In this document: positions 1-8,003 of the stretch, one piece after another
Layout: each line of letters starts with the position of its first letter
Numbering within the stretch: the stretch's first letter is position 1
Assembly: GCA_902363555.1 (NCBI GenBank)
Contig: CABJAM010000009.1
Coordinates: forward strand, 173,809-225,702
Source of the DNA: Lachnospiraceae bacterium
GTDB lineage: Bacteria; Bacillota; Clostridia; Lachnospirales; Lachnospiraceae
DNA length: 51,894 nt
Reading direction: 5' to 3'
Translations under genes and position numbers: made by a program
Notes under the pieces: generated by a model
What the model was told of the DNA's origin: nothing
The model's database searches: none
The model's input: only the letters and a program-made list of their open reading frames with translations

Positions 1-48
1 CTGAATATTGCCCAGGACACATTTTTGCGCTGGGTTCATGGAAAATGA
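1..48 (+). CDS. 3' end of a second serine recombinase copy (partial)
   Basis: The first 48 bases read on the plus strand as the last 15 codons and TGA stop of a serine recombinase, ending in RWVHGK. They are identical to the 3' end of the minus-strand recombinase at 323-913, because this stretch is the left arm of a perfect inverted repeat. The gene is cut by the window edge, so whether a full-length, convergent second recombinase exists to the left cannot be seen. Confidence 0.5.
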   Translation: MNIAQDTFLRWVHGK

Positions 49-127
49 TTCCATAATTTGAATCTATTGACAAATTATTAACTACTGTTTCGCCTACTTT
101 TTTGCCAATAAATAGTAGACTTTTTCG
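1..127. repeat. Left arm of a perfect inverted repeat
   Basis: Bases 1-127 are the exact reverse complement of 244-370; at the inner edge, base 128 no longer pairs with 243. The repeat begins at the window edge, so its full length is unknown and may include the whole recombinase gene. It carries the 3' end of a recombinase gene plus AT-rich flanking DNA. Confidence 0.95.
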
Positions 128-243
128 CGCTTGAAATGTTATAATAAAAAAGTAAGAGCCCATAAGCTTTCATGCAAACATTCTAAGCGTTTTAACGCAT
201 TTTAACATACTATATAACCAGAAATTACATATTCGGAGGTGAA
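128..243. other. AT-rich 116-bp spacer between inverted repeat arms
   Basis: No gene is apparent. A -10-like TATAAT lies at 140-145, with only a weak -35-like element (TAGACT) inside the left arm. A Shine-Dalgarno-like GGAGGTGAA near 236-243 is not followed by a useful start codon; the overlapping GTG opens only 12 codons. The segment lies between inverted repeats next to a serine recombinase gene, so it could invert. That is inference. Confidence 0.4.
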
Positions 244-370
244 CGAAAAAGTCTACTATTTATTGGCAAAAAAGTAGGCGAAACAGTAGTTAATAATTTG
301 TCAATAGATTCAAATTATGGAATCATTTTCCATGAACCCAGCGCAAAAATGTGTCCTGGGCAATATTCAG
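244..370. repeat. Right arm of a perfect inverted repeat
   Basis: Exact reverse complement of 1-127. It covers the last 15 codons and stop of the minus-strand recombinase and about 80 bp of downstream AT-rich DNA. Confidence 0.95.
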
Positions 371-913
371 GCGGCGCGCTGCTTCCCGGGAGCTGACATG
401 GCCCCGCTCCCACTGGGATTTTAATAGCTCAAAGCCTTCCGGAATCGGCTTTCTGGGCCGGCCGAAGCGCACACCTTTTAATTTTGCGGCGGCAATCCCC
501 TCCATCTGACGCTGACGGATATTTTCACGTTCGGTCTGCGCCACGTAGGATAGGATCTGTAATACTAAATCTGCGATGAAGGTTCCTGTCAAATCGTTGG
601 ACTTTTCCCGGGTATCTAAAAGCGGCATGTCAATGACAACGATATTTACATGCTTTTCCTTAGTGATGATCCGCCACTGATTTTGTATTTCCTCATAATC
701 CCTTCCCAGACGGTCAATACTTTTAATAACAATGACGTCGCCAGGCCGGACACGCCTTAGCAGTTTAATGTACTGGGGGCGGTTGAAATCCTTACCGCTG
801 AGCTTATCCATAAAAATATTTTTTTCATCCACCGGGAACTCCTGCATGGCGAGTAGCTGGCGGTCTTCATTCTGATCCTTCGTTGATACGCGAACATAAC
901 CATAAATATTCAT
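323..913 (-). CDS. Serine site-specific recombinase (resolvase/invertase family)
   Basis: This 196-aa protein has the full small serine recombinase layout. The N-terminal catalytic domain carries the YVRVS motif (nucleophile Ser10), the SIDRLGRD motif with Arg68 and Arg71, and a TERENIRQRQ segment leading into helix E. A Hin-like helix-turn-helix follows, ending in AARRLNIAQDTFLRW. The length matches the Hin/Pin/Tn3-resolvase family, whose members cut and rejoin DNA at short paired sites. I chose ATG at 913 because GGAGG lies 8 nt upstream; a TTG two codons earlier is possible. The 3' end lies inside a perfect inverted repeat, which suggests an invertase or a recent palindromic duplication. 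The substrate sites are not identifiable by eye. Confidence 0.9.
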   Translation of the reverse strand: MNIYGYVRVSTKDQNEDRQLLAMQEFPVDEKNIFMDKLSGKDFNRPQYIKLLRRVRPGDVIVIKSIDRLGRDYEEIQNQWRIITKEKHVNIVVIDMPLLDTREKSNDLTGTFIADLVLQILSYVAQTERENIRQRQMEGIAAAKLKGVRFGRPRKPIPEGFELLKSQWERGHVSSREAARRLNIAQDTFLRWVHGK

Positions 914-1058
914 TTTCAAGTCCTCCTTAATCGTAATTAGTATTCGCCAATACAGTCTATTTTAGTAGATAAAAGGAAATAATGTTATAAAATGCGACAA
1001 ATATAATGAAAAAATGCGTCATATCCATGTATTTTGAGGGAGCTGCACGCCAGAACTT

Positions 1059-1095
1059 AAAAAAGGGATATGAAAACGTTACGTTTTCATATCCC
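1059..1095 (-). terminator. Rho-independent terminator of the GH3 gene
   Basis: Perfect 15-bp inverted repeat, 1065-1079 with 1081-1095, followed on the minus strand by a six-T tract (1059-1064). It lies 18 bp beyond the stop of the family-3 glycoside hydrolase gene. Confidence 0.85.
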
Positions 1096-1113
1096 GGCGT
1101 TTTTGGAAAAGTA

Positions 1114-2355
1114 TTACTCAATGATTCCGAGCTTGATCTTAGAGGAAAGGATACGGAGCACCGCCTGGTTGATGCGCGCTTCGTTGATGGTGCCGTTATT
1201 GACAGCGTCTATGACGGCTGGGATCTGTGCAGTGAAATCTGTCGTGCAGATCATGTCATTCCCCGCTAATACAGCAGCTACCGCAGCATCATTGCCGCCG
1301 GTATACTGCCCGATGGCATCCATGGCCAGATCGTCGGTCATAATAATTCCGTTAAAGCCCAGGTCGTTGCGGAGAAGCTCGTGGACTTTGGCTGAGAGCG
1401 ATGCCGGGGCCTCGGCGTCCATACTTGTGACGATATTATGGGAGACGAGCACCGCTGTGGCGCCTTCCTTAATACCGGCAACAAACGGAAGGAAATCGCT
1501 GGAAGCGAAGGTTTCGTAGCCGCGGTCATCCTGTGACATGCCGGTATGGGTATCGGAATTATTGCCATAACCCGGGAAATGCTTCAGGGTGCTGCCCATC
1601 TGGCTGGCATTCATAATGCGGACCACATTGCTGACATAGTCGGCGGTGGCCTCCGCGGACTGGCCAAAGGCGCGGGGATAAATAAAGTCGTTGGCATCAG
1701 TGGAGACATCGCAGACCGGCGCCAGATTCATATTGATTCCCAGCGATTTCAGCAATCCGGATTTCTCCTCCGTATCGGTGATGATCAATTCCATGCCGCC
1801 CTCATTAAACAGGTCCTGAGGCGACCAGAACGGGTACAGGCGGAGCTGCGAATTGGAGCTGACCCGGTTGACCGTTCCGCCTTCCTCATCCACGGCGATA
1901 AACATAGGTGTGGCGGACGCGCTCTGGTAGCTCTGGATATCCGAGATCACCTGGTCCTTTGTTTTATTTTCAAAATCCCGGCCAAATAACATATAACCAC
2001 CCAGATAAAACGTGGCGGCCTGATTGGCGGCATCACTTTCCGGACAGCGGGCAAGGAACATCTGACCGACCTTTTGTTCCAGTGACATGCCCGTCATCAA
2101 TTCCTGGGCGCGGGCAAGGGTGGCTTCGTCAAAGCCGGTGATCGTGTCGCCGCTTCCTGTAAAGGTATCGGTAACCGGCTGTGTTTGTTCCGACTCACCG
2201 GTTTCCTCGGGCGGTTGAGTTTCCTCTTCCCCACCGGGGATCGTCAGATGTTCCATGGTCGAACGCACAAGACCATTGTCCTGAGCCGGGGTACATGCAC
2301 TCAGGCAGAGGATGGCGGCAGCAAGAAGCGCTCCCAATTTATATTTACCGTTCAT
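1114..2355 (-). CDS. Glycoside hydrolase family 3 lipoprotein (beta-N-acetylhexosaminidase-like)
   Basis: A 413-aa secreted lipoprotein: an N-terminal signal ends in the lipobox LSAC with Cys21, and an acidic, Thr/Glu/Gln-rich linker follows. The catalytic (beta/alpha)8 domain has the NagZ-type KHFPGYGNN motif near residue 260 and the nucleophile motif GIIMTDDLAMD near 336-346. Bacterial family members of this subgroup remove terminal N-acetylglucosamine from peptidoglycan fragments or glycoconjugates; that substrate is inferred from the motifs. There is no C-terminal fibronectin-like domain, so this is the short NagZ-like form. The ATG is preceded by AAGGAG at a good distance. The gene stands alone and ends in a strong terminator. 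Confidence 0.88.
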   Translation of the reverse strand: MNGKYKLGALLAAAILCLSACTPAQDNGLVRSTMEHLTIPGGEEETQPPEETGESEQTQPVTDTFTGSGDTITGFDEATLARAQELMTGMSLEQKVGQMFLARCPESDAANQAATFYLGGYMLFGRDFENKTKDQVISDIQSYQSASATPMFIAVDEEGGTVNRVSSNSQLRLYPFWSPQDLFNEGGMELIITDTEEKSGLLKSLGINMNLAPVCDVSTDANDFIYPRAFGQSAEATADYVSNVVRIMNASQMGSTLKHFPGYGNNSDTHTGMSQDDRGYETFASSDFLPFVAGIKEGATAVLVSHNIVTSMDAEAPASLSAKVHELLRNDLGFNGIIMTDDLAMDAIGQYTGGNDAAVAAVLAGNDMICTTDFTAQIPAVIDAVNNGTINEARINQAVLRILSSKIKLGIIE

Positions 2356-2627
2356 TTAACTCACTCCTTATTGATGTCTCATACTCCGGAAATCACTGCA
2401 TATCCTTTGCTCAGTGCACATATACTGCCGGAGGTTTACAGGTGCCAGTATTTGGTAAACGTTCGCAACGCTTACCTGTTTTGAGTTACTGTTTATAGTA
2501 TAGCACATGAAGAAATATTAGCCAATAAGAATAATTCTCGCCTTTTTTTATTATAGATATACAGATGTAACAGTTCAGGGCCGCTGAATGATTATATAAA
2601 GATGGAATAGCGATGGGGGGATTATTT

Positions 2628-3338
2628 ATGCTGAACTATTTATGGACGGCGATGCTGCTGATCGGCGTCATCGTGGGCGCTGTCACAGGAAATATGCAAA
2701 ATATTTCCAATGCGGTTGTCACGTCGGCTCAGGAGGCCGTGGATTTGTGTATTACCATGCTGGGGATCATGGTCATGTGGACCGGTGTTATGAAGATCGC
2801 GGAAAAATCCGGCTTGCTGGAAAAAATGACCGTAAAGCTGCGGCCGGCGATCCGTTTTCTGTTTCCCAATATACCGGATAAGCATCCGGCCGGGGAATAT
2901 ATTTCCACCAACTGCGTGGCGAATATTTTGGGTTTGGGATGGGCGGCGACGCCTGCGGGGCTGAAAGCTATGACAGAGCTTAAAAAGCTCAATGAAGAGC
3001 GCTGCGCCGCGGCTGCCGGCGGATTGGCCGCTGGAGGAGTGGCGGAGGACAGTCGGGCAGTGGCTGGCCAGACGGCCGCCGGCAGCCGAAAAAAAACGGC
3101 AGTTTCCGCACGCGGGCAGAAGCATTGCGGACCTCATGTTGCCAGTAATGAAATGTGTACATTTCTCATTCTGAATATTTCGTCATTGCAGCTTATCCCG
3201 GTAAGCATTATCGCGTACCGCAGCCAGTATGGAAGCGCGAACCCTACGGCGATTGTGGGGCCGGCCATATTGGCGACGCTGGTCAGCACGGTGGTGGCGG
3301 TGGTGTTTATAAAGATAAAGGACAGAAAACATTTGTAA
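2628..3338 (+). CDS. spmA: Spore maturation protein A (nucleoside-recognition Gate domain) with an in-frame insertion
   Basis: A 236-aa membrane protein resembling SpmA, which with SpmB is needed for spore core dehydration in Bacillus and Clostridium. It starts with a hydrophobic MLNYLWTAMLLIG segment. Recognisable SpmA blocks are STNCVANILGLGWAATPAGL and, after an interruption, SNEMCTFLILNISSLQL and AYRSQYGSANP. Between LNEER and ASNEM lie about 46 Ala/Gly/Arg-rich residues (126-171) that I do not expect in SpmA; they are encoded by GC-rich, hairpin-forming DNA. I chose ATG 2628, with a G-rich Shine-Dalgarno upstream, over the in-frame ATG at 2613. No spmB follows; a defence-like operon lies there instead. 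The protein may or may not be functional. Confidence 0.85.
   Translation: MLNYLWTAMLLIGVIVGAVTGNMQNISNAVVTSAQEAVDLCITMLGIMVMWTGVMKIAEKSGLLEKMTVKLRPAIRFLFPNIPDKHPAGEYISTNCVANILGLGWAATPAGLKAMTELKKLNEERCAAAAGGLAAGGVAEDSRAVAGQTAAGSRKKTAVSARGQKHCGPHVASNEMCTFLILNISSLQLIPVSIIAYRSQYGSANPTAIVGPAILATLVSTVVAVVFIKIKDRKHL
3010..3088. repeat. GC-rich hairpin segment inside spmA
   Basis: A perfect 13-bp inverted repeat (3010-3022 with 3076-3088) brackets a 53-bp loop. It lies within the approximately 138-bp stretch (3003-3140) that interrupts the conserved spmA reading frame without breaking it. It does not share sequence with the palindromic element at 15.5, 22.7, 45.5 and 49 kb. Its nature as an inserted element is inference. 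Confidence 0.5.
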
Positions 3339-3344
3339 GTGTTA

Positions 3345-3373
3345 TTGACGTAAGATGTATGAGGAACTACAAT
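3345..3373 (+). promoter_or_regulatory. Sigma-A-type promoter of the helicase/Septu operon
   Basis: TTGACG (3345-3350), a 17-bp spacer, then TACAAT (3368-3373), close to the sigma-A consensus. It lies 45 bp upstream of the helicase start, just after spmA. No obvious operator or terminator lies between it and the gene. Confidence 0.65.
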
Positions 3374-3417
3374 AAAAGTATTATAATGTAAAGTCTTAAC
3401 GATGAATGAGGGAAAAA

Positions 3418-6400
3418 ATGAGTATGAAAATCACAGAAACACAACTTAAAATTGCAGAGAATGTTCTAAGCTACTGGCATACAATCGAGTTTTTAAGTCA
3501 GGATAATCTGCCGGAGTTATCTTATGATGAGAAAAAGAAAAATGCAGAGGCGCTTCGACGTAATGTACACGCAGTAAACAACATTGGCGATACTGCGCAA
3601 TATGAAACGAAGGTACTGAACCTGCTTATACCATTAAAGCCAGAGGATGATTTAGGGGATTTAATAAAACGTGAGACAGAAAAATACGGAATGAAATGCT
3701 GGGGGAATATTTCTGTTTATTGCGGAAAAATTTTAAGAGAAGACTGTATACAAAAAATTATATACAACTTACATCTAAATGATCGCCGACCGGAAAAAAG
3801 TGAGGACGAAATCGCCTTGTTCGGGCTGCAGCTTGACTATAATGGTGTCTATGTGGATAAGAGTTTTTCATTATCTACTATCTTATGGGCTGCAAAACAT
3901 ATTGAACGGGATCGCTTTTTTTATGATAATTTATCACCAGAATTATACGAAGAAAGCCTGATGGGCTATGAAGTTTATTGGCAGAACCTGAAAAATGCAA
4001 AAGAAAAATATCATCCTGTTGAATCAGGTCTGGCAGCATCGTTAGATAATACGGATTTTGTTCCAGTGACCGTAAGGGATATTTATAATCTTTATAAAGA
4101 TATTTATGAGGATTATGCCAATGCCGTTAAAATTGATGATTCGCAGGTTATTTCGGAAGGGTTTACATGCCTGTTACAGTTTCAGATATTTGCAGATGAT
4201 AAAGCCAGAGAACGTTATGAAAATAATGATTATATTGGACTAAGCAAAGCCTTTTTTGTAAAAGACCTTAACCTTGTATTGACTAGGGTCAAGGAGAGAG
4301 CCATTGATTTAAAAAATAAAATGCAGTGTTCAATAATTGAGTATATGGCAGCGCCATACGCCCGCTATTACCCGGAAAAGGAAGTTTATTCTTTTTCTGA
4401 TAGATTTTGTATAGATTATGGTAAAGATGGTTGCGAAAGAAAAGAAGAAGTGCATCAGTTTCTTGCCAGGACTCTGGATGTCAGGAATGCTCCATTAGGT
4501 AAATGGCCGTCCAGATTTATGCCATCGCTCATGCAGCAGATTGCTGTCAATATGGCTGTAAAGGAAGGTGGAGAAGCTCTTCCGGTATTTTCGGTCAACG
4601 GGCCTCCTGGAACAGGGAAAACGACGCTTCTGAAAGAAATTATTGTAAATAATATTGTGAAAAGAGCCGAACGTCTCTCTAAGTATGACATTCCAGATAA
4701 GGCTTTTGAGGAATGTTTTTATAAACATGGAGAAAAAAAGAGTCATGGATACTCGGATTGGTATCCAACATATTATCGGTTGAAGGATGATAAAATAAAT
4801 AATTATAGCATTCTGGTAACATCCTGTAATAATGCGGCAGTGGAAAATATCACAACGGAACTGCCAATTGAAAAAAATATTACAGGAGTACTGAAAAGTA
4901 CAAAGGACGATACAGATTTGCAAAAAATGCAATTGGACGAAGTACGTCATTTATTTACGGTGCAGGAGTGTGATCAGGAAGAAGCGCTTTATTATAAAAA
5001 CATAGAAAAAGAAGGTATTTATAAAGATATATATTTTACAGAATATACGAGAAGCCTATTAGATGATAACGACGCATGGGGCCTGATATCAGCGCCATTG
5101 GGAAAAAGGTCCAATATTCACAGGTTCTATAATCAGGTTCTGTATCCATTGGACGTAGATTTTTATAAGAATGTTAAAATTGAAGAAAGATTGGAGGATT
5201 ATAAGCAGTGTAGGAAAAATTTTTGCCGTCAGCGGGAAGTGGTTATAAAGCTTCAGAATAAGCTGGCAGATTTTTGTAGTGCTGAAAAAAGAGCGAGAAA
5301 AATTTGTCATAAAAATCAGGCCAAAATCCAAGCTGTACAAAATGAATGTCAGGAATTGGCGGTCCTGCTGGAGGATTTCAAAATACAGCAGATCAATGCC
5401 GGGAAAGATACTGAAGCTATTGAAATTCAGCTGGAAGCGGTCAGACTTCTCGTGGAAAAAGCGAGCGCTTGCATCCATGATCTGAAGGAGCAGGTAAGGA
5501 TTACAGATAAAGAATATGAGGAGCGGCTAAAAGCTTCTATTTCCGTCAGTGAAAGTATTGGGTTTCTGGAACGGATGTTCCATACGAAGACGGCGCTGAG
5601 AAAAGCGGAATTGGCTGATAAATATCAAAAGGAGGCGGAGGAGAAGAAGGCGGCAAAAGAAAATCTGGAACGTGAGATAGAGCAGGCGGAAGGCGACTTT
5701 TTGGCGCAGAATAAAATACTTGATGATTATCGGGAACAGCTTGGTAAAGCTCAGAAAAACTGTGATGATTTATTCCAGTGCATACGGGAAATAGAAAACC
5801 GGCTGGAGCAAAATGATTGTCAGGTGGAATCACTTAAGAGGGAGATGGAAATAGAGAACCTAAATTATCGGGAAATGCTGGAAAAGGAACTGGGGAAAAA
5901 GGACGGAATGCGTACATTTACACCTTTGGATGAGCAGTTTATAGCACAGTATTTCAGTTCTGACGGCGATGAAAATACAAAAGCTCAGGTTTGTAATCTG
6001 TGGTTTACAGATGAGTATAACAGAGCCCGGGAAAAATTATTTTATGCAGCATTGAAGCTTCATAAAGCTTTTGTGCTTTCCTCCAGATGCTGTTTGAGAA
6101 ATTACAGGAACCTTGCCTTACTTTGGCAGGAAAGAAAAGAAGAGAATAAGGTGGTGAAGTTCCATAAGGAAGATAGAGAGGCAAGCTTTGGGATATTACT
6201 TCAATCCTTATTTTTGCTTGTACCGGTAATTTCAACCACATTTGCATCCGCTGGCAGCTTTTTAAAAGATATTAGGAAGCCTCATACCCTGGGGATGGTC
6301 ATCGTTGATGAAGCTGGACAGGCACCGCCGCAGATGGCCATTGGTACTTTATTCCGTTGCAGAAAGGCTGTTATTGTCGGAGATCCAAGGCAGGTAGAGC

Positions 6401-7947
6401 CTGTTGTAACAGATGATCTGCTGTTTTTAAAAAGTGCATTCAGGGAGGATGTGTTTAAACCATATAAATCGGTGAAAAATTCAGTGCAGCAGTTTGCCGA
6501 TTTGATTAATCCATATGGAACCTATTTGGAAAATGAACAGAACGAAATGGAGTGGGTCGGTTGTCCTCTGGTGGTACACAGGCGATGCATTTCACCGATG
6601 TATGATATTTCCAATTACATATCCTACAATAATAAAATGAAACAGCAGACAGCGATGCCTTCGGCGAAAAAAGAGGCGCAGTTTTGTTATACGGGTTCAA
6701 GATGGCTTAATGTTAATGGGTGTGAAAAGGGGAATAAAAATCATTTTGTAGAAGAACAGGGGAAACGTGCCTTAGACCTTCTGGAACTGGCATTTACAAA
6801 ATCAAATACGCCCAGCCTTTTTGTAATTACGCCATTTACAACGGTAAGGAGTGGCATGATAAAGTGTATAGAACAGGCGCTCTATGGTAAACAGTATCCT
6901 GTCTTAAAACAGAAAAGTGACTATGTAAAAGAGTGGATGTATAAAAATATTGGAACTGTACATACCTTTCAGGGAAAAGAGGCTGACGAAGTATTGTTTT
7001 TACTTGGCTGTGACACAAGCAAAAGCGCGTTGGGAGCAATTCGATGGGTGAATGCCAATATTGTAAATGTAGCTGTAACGCGTGCGAAATATCGTTTGTA
7101 CGTCATCGGGGATGGAGCGGCATGGAAAGAGTCGAGATATATAAGTCAGGTAAAGAAAATAATGGACACCTTTGCTCTGTGTAAATTAAGCCGGATCTTA
7201 AATGATGAAGATGTTCCGGCAGACCGGGAGACGCTTGTGAAATTGTGCGGACAATTGCCGTCCGCCGAAGCTATATCTATGGAGGAGGAAGATGAGGACT
7301 TTATAGCTTCTTCGGATATTTTTTTGAACGAGTTAAAGAGCGGGGATATGTTTTTTAAAGACCTGTCAGACAAGCAGATTACAAGCTATGGCTTTACCCC
7401 GGAGGAGTTCAGGAAATTAGAGAATGGCGTTCGACAAAATTTGGAATGGGGTATGAAGCTTTATACGTTGCTGCTGACCCTGATAAAAAAATACCAAATT
7501 GAAAATTTGGATGCCTCCTGCTGTGCAATCTTATTTTGCAAGGCTCTTGAGGGGCAGTTAAAGGATTGCTTTTACGATAATCTGAAGCGGTTGTTCCCCG
7601 AATATAAACCAGTAGGGAGAAATCATAAGGCGCTAAAAAACGCTTCGGAGGAGGAGATGGTTATCTGGGAGTATGAAAAGATATTGAGGGATAAGCAGGC
7701 GGATTTAGCGGAATTTATGAGTCTTATGGAATTGAAACAGTATGATAAGTACTGGTGGGAAAAATTCAGGTATCAGTTAGATAACTGCAGACAACTAAGA
7801 AATAACTGCTGTCACTGGAAACGTTTTGACTGGAACCAATTAAAGTGCCTTTTAAAGTATATGTTTTTGAAGACGGACGAGAGCTCCGTTTTGAAGGGGG
7901 TAATGCATGATAGTATGGCAGGAAAGTATCTAAAGAACAGGCATTAA
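3418..7947 (+). CDS. SF1 (Upf1-like) helicase with long coiled coil and C-terminal HEPN domain; candidate defence protein
   Basis: A 1509-aa multidomain protein. The N-terminal 380 residues match nothing I recognise. Superfamily-1 helicase motifs follow: Walker A GPPGTGKTT at 395-403, motif II DEAGQ at 964-968, GDPRQVEP at 988-995, HTFQGKEAD at 1182-1190 and VAVTRAK around 1221. Residues 587-824, between motifs I and II, are Lys/Glu-rich and predicted to be coiled coil. The C-terminus (about 1340-1500) looks like an all-alpha HEPN domain: a first helix with KALEGQL and the RN-x3-H catalytic signature RNNCCH (Arg1461, His1466) typical of HEPN ribonucleases. I infer an RNA- or DNA-translocating sensor coupled to RNA cleavage. 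The gene is first in an AT-rich operon with ptuA- and ptuB-like genes. GAGGG precedes ATG 3418; ATG 3406 is an alternative start. Confidence 0.85.
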   Translation: MSMKITETQLKIAENVLSYWHTIEFLSQDNLPELSYDEKKKNAEALRRNVHAVNNIGDTAQYETKVLNLLIPLKPEDDLGDLIKRETEKYGMKCWGNISVYCGKILREDCIQKIIYNLHLNDRRPEKSEDEIALFGLQLDYNGVYVDKSFSLSTILWAAKHIERDRFFYDNLSPELYEESLMGYEVYWQNLKNAKEKYHPVESGLAASLDNTDFVPVTVRDIYNLYKDIYEDYANAVKIDDSQVISEGFTCLLQFQIFADDKARERYENNDYIGLSKAFFVKDLNLVLTRVKERAIDLKNKMQCSIIEYMAAPYARYYPEKEVYSFSDRFCIDYGKDGCERKEEVHQFLARTLDVRNAPLGKWPSRFMPSLMQQIAVNMAVKEGGEALPVFSVNGPPGTGKTTLLKEIIVNNIVKRAERLSKYDIPDKAFEECFYKHGEKKSHGYSDWYPTYYRLKDDKINNYSILVTSCNNAAVENITTELPIEKNITGVLKSTKDDTDLQKMQLDEVRHLFTVQECDQEEALYYKNIEKEGIYKDIYFTEYTRSLLDDNDAWGLISAPLGKRSNIHRFYNQVLYPLDVDFYKNVKIEERLEDYKQCRKNFCRQREVVIKLQNKLADFCSAEKRARKICHKNQAKIQAVQNECQELAVLLEDFKIQQINAGKDTEAIEIQLEAVRLLVEKASACIHDLKEQVRITDKEYEERLKASISVSESIGFLERMFHTKTALRKAELADKYQKEAEEKKAAKENLEREIEQAEGDFLAQNKILDDYREQLGKAQKNCDDLFQCIREIENRLEQNDCQVESLKREMEIENLNYREMLEKELGKKDGMRTFTPLDEQFIAQYFSSDGDENTKAQVCNLWFTDEYNRAREKLFYAALKLHKAFVLSSRCCLRNYRNLALLWQERKEENKVVKFHKEDREASFGILLQSLFLLVPVISTTFASAGSFLKDIRKPHTLGMVIVDEAGQAPPQMAIGTLFRCRKAVIVGDPRQVEPVVTDDLLFLKSAFREDVFKPYKSVKNSVQQFADLINPYGTYLENEQNEMEWVGCPLVVHRRCISPMYDISNYISYNNKMKQQTAMPSAKKEAQFCYTGSRWLNVNGCEKGNKNHFVEEQGKRALDLLELAFTKSNTPSLFVITPFTTVRSGMIKCIEQALYGKQYPVLKQKSDYVKEWMYKNIGTVHTFQGKEADEVLFLLGCDTSKSALGAIRWVNANIVNVAVTRAKYRLYVIGDGAAWKESRYISQVKKIMDTFALCKLSRILNDEDVPADRETLVKLCGQLPSAEAISMEEEDEDFIASSDIFLNELKSGDMFFKDLSDKQITSYGFTPEEFRKLENGVRQNLEWGMKLYTLLLTLIKKYQIENLDASCCAILFCKALEGQLKDCFYDNLKRLFPEYKPVGRNHKALKNASEEEMVIWEYEKILRDKQADLAEFMSLMELKQYDKYWWEKFRYQLDNCRQLRNNCCHWKRFDWNQLKCLLKYMFLKTDESSVLKGVMHDSMAGKYLKNRH

Positions 7948-8003
7948 AATTAAAAGTGTGCATTTGGAAATATCTGAGCTAAATACTCATTAAGGAGAAT
8001 CAT

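Noticed and set aside
1065..1095. Catabolite-responsive operator (cre) resembling TGAAAACGTTA
   Set aside because: The match is part of a perfect palindrome with a T-run on the minus strand directly after a gene stop, which is better explained as a terminator.
1006..1269. Plus-strand reading frame over the start of the GH3 gene region
   Set aside because: It runs through the terminator palindrome and the antisense of the conserved GH3 C-terminus and has no ribosome binding site.
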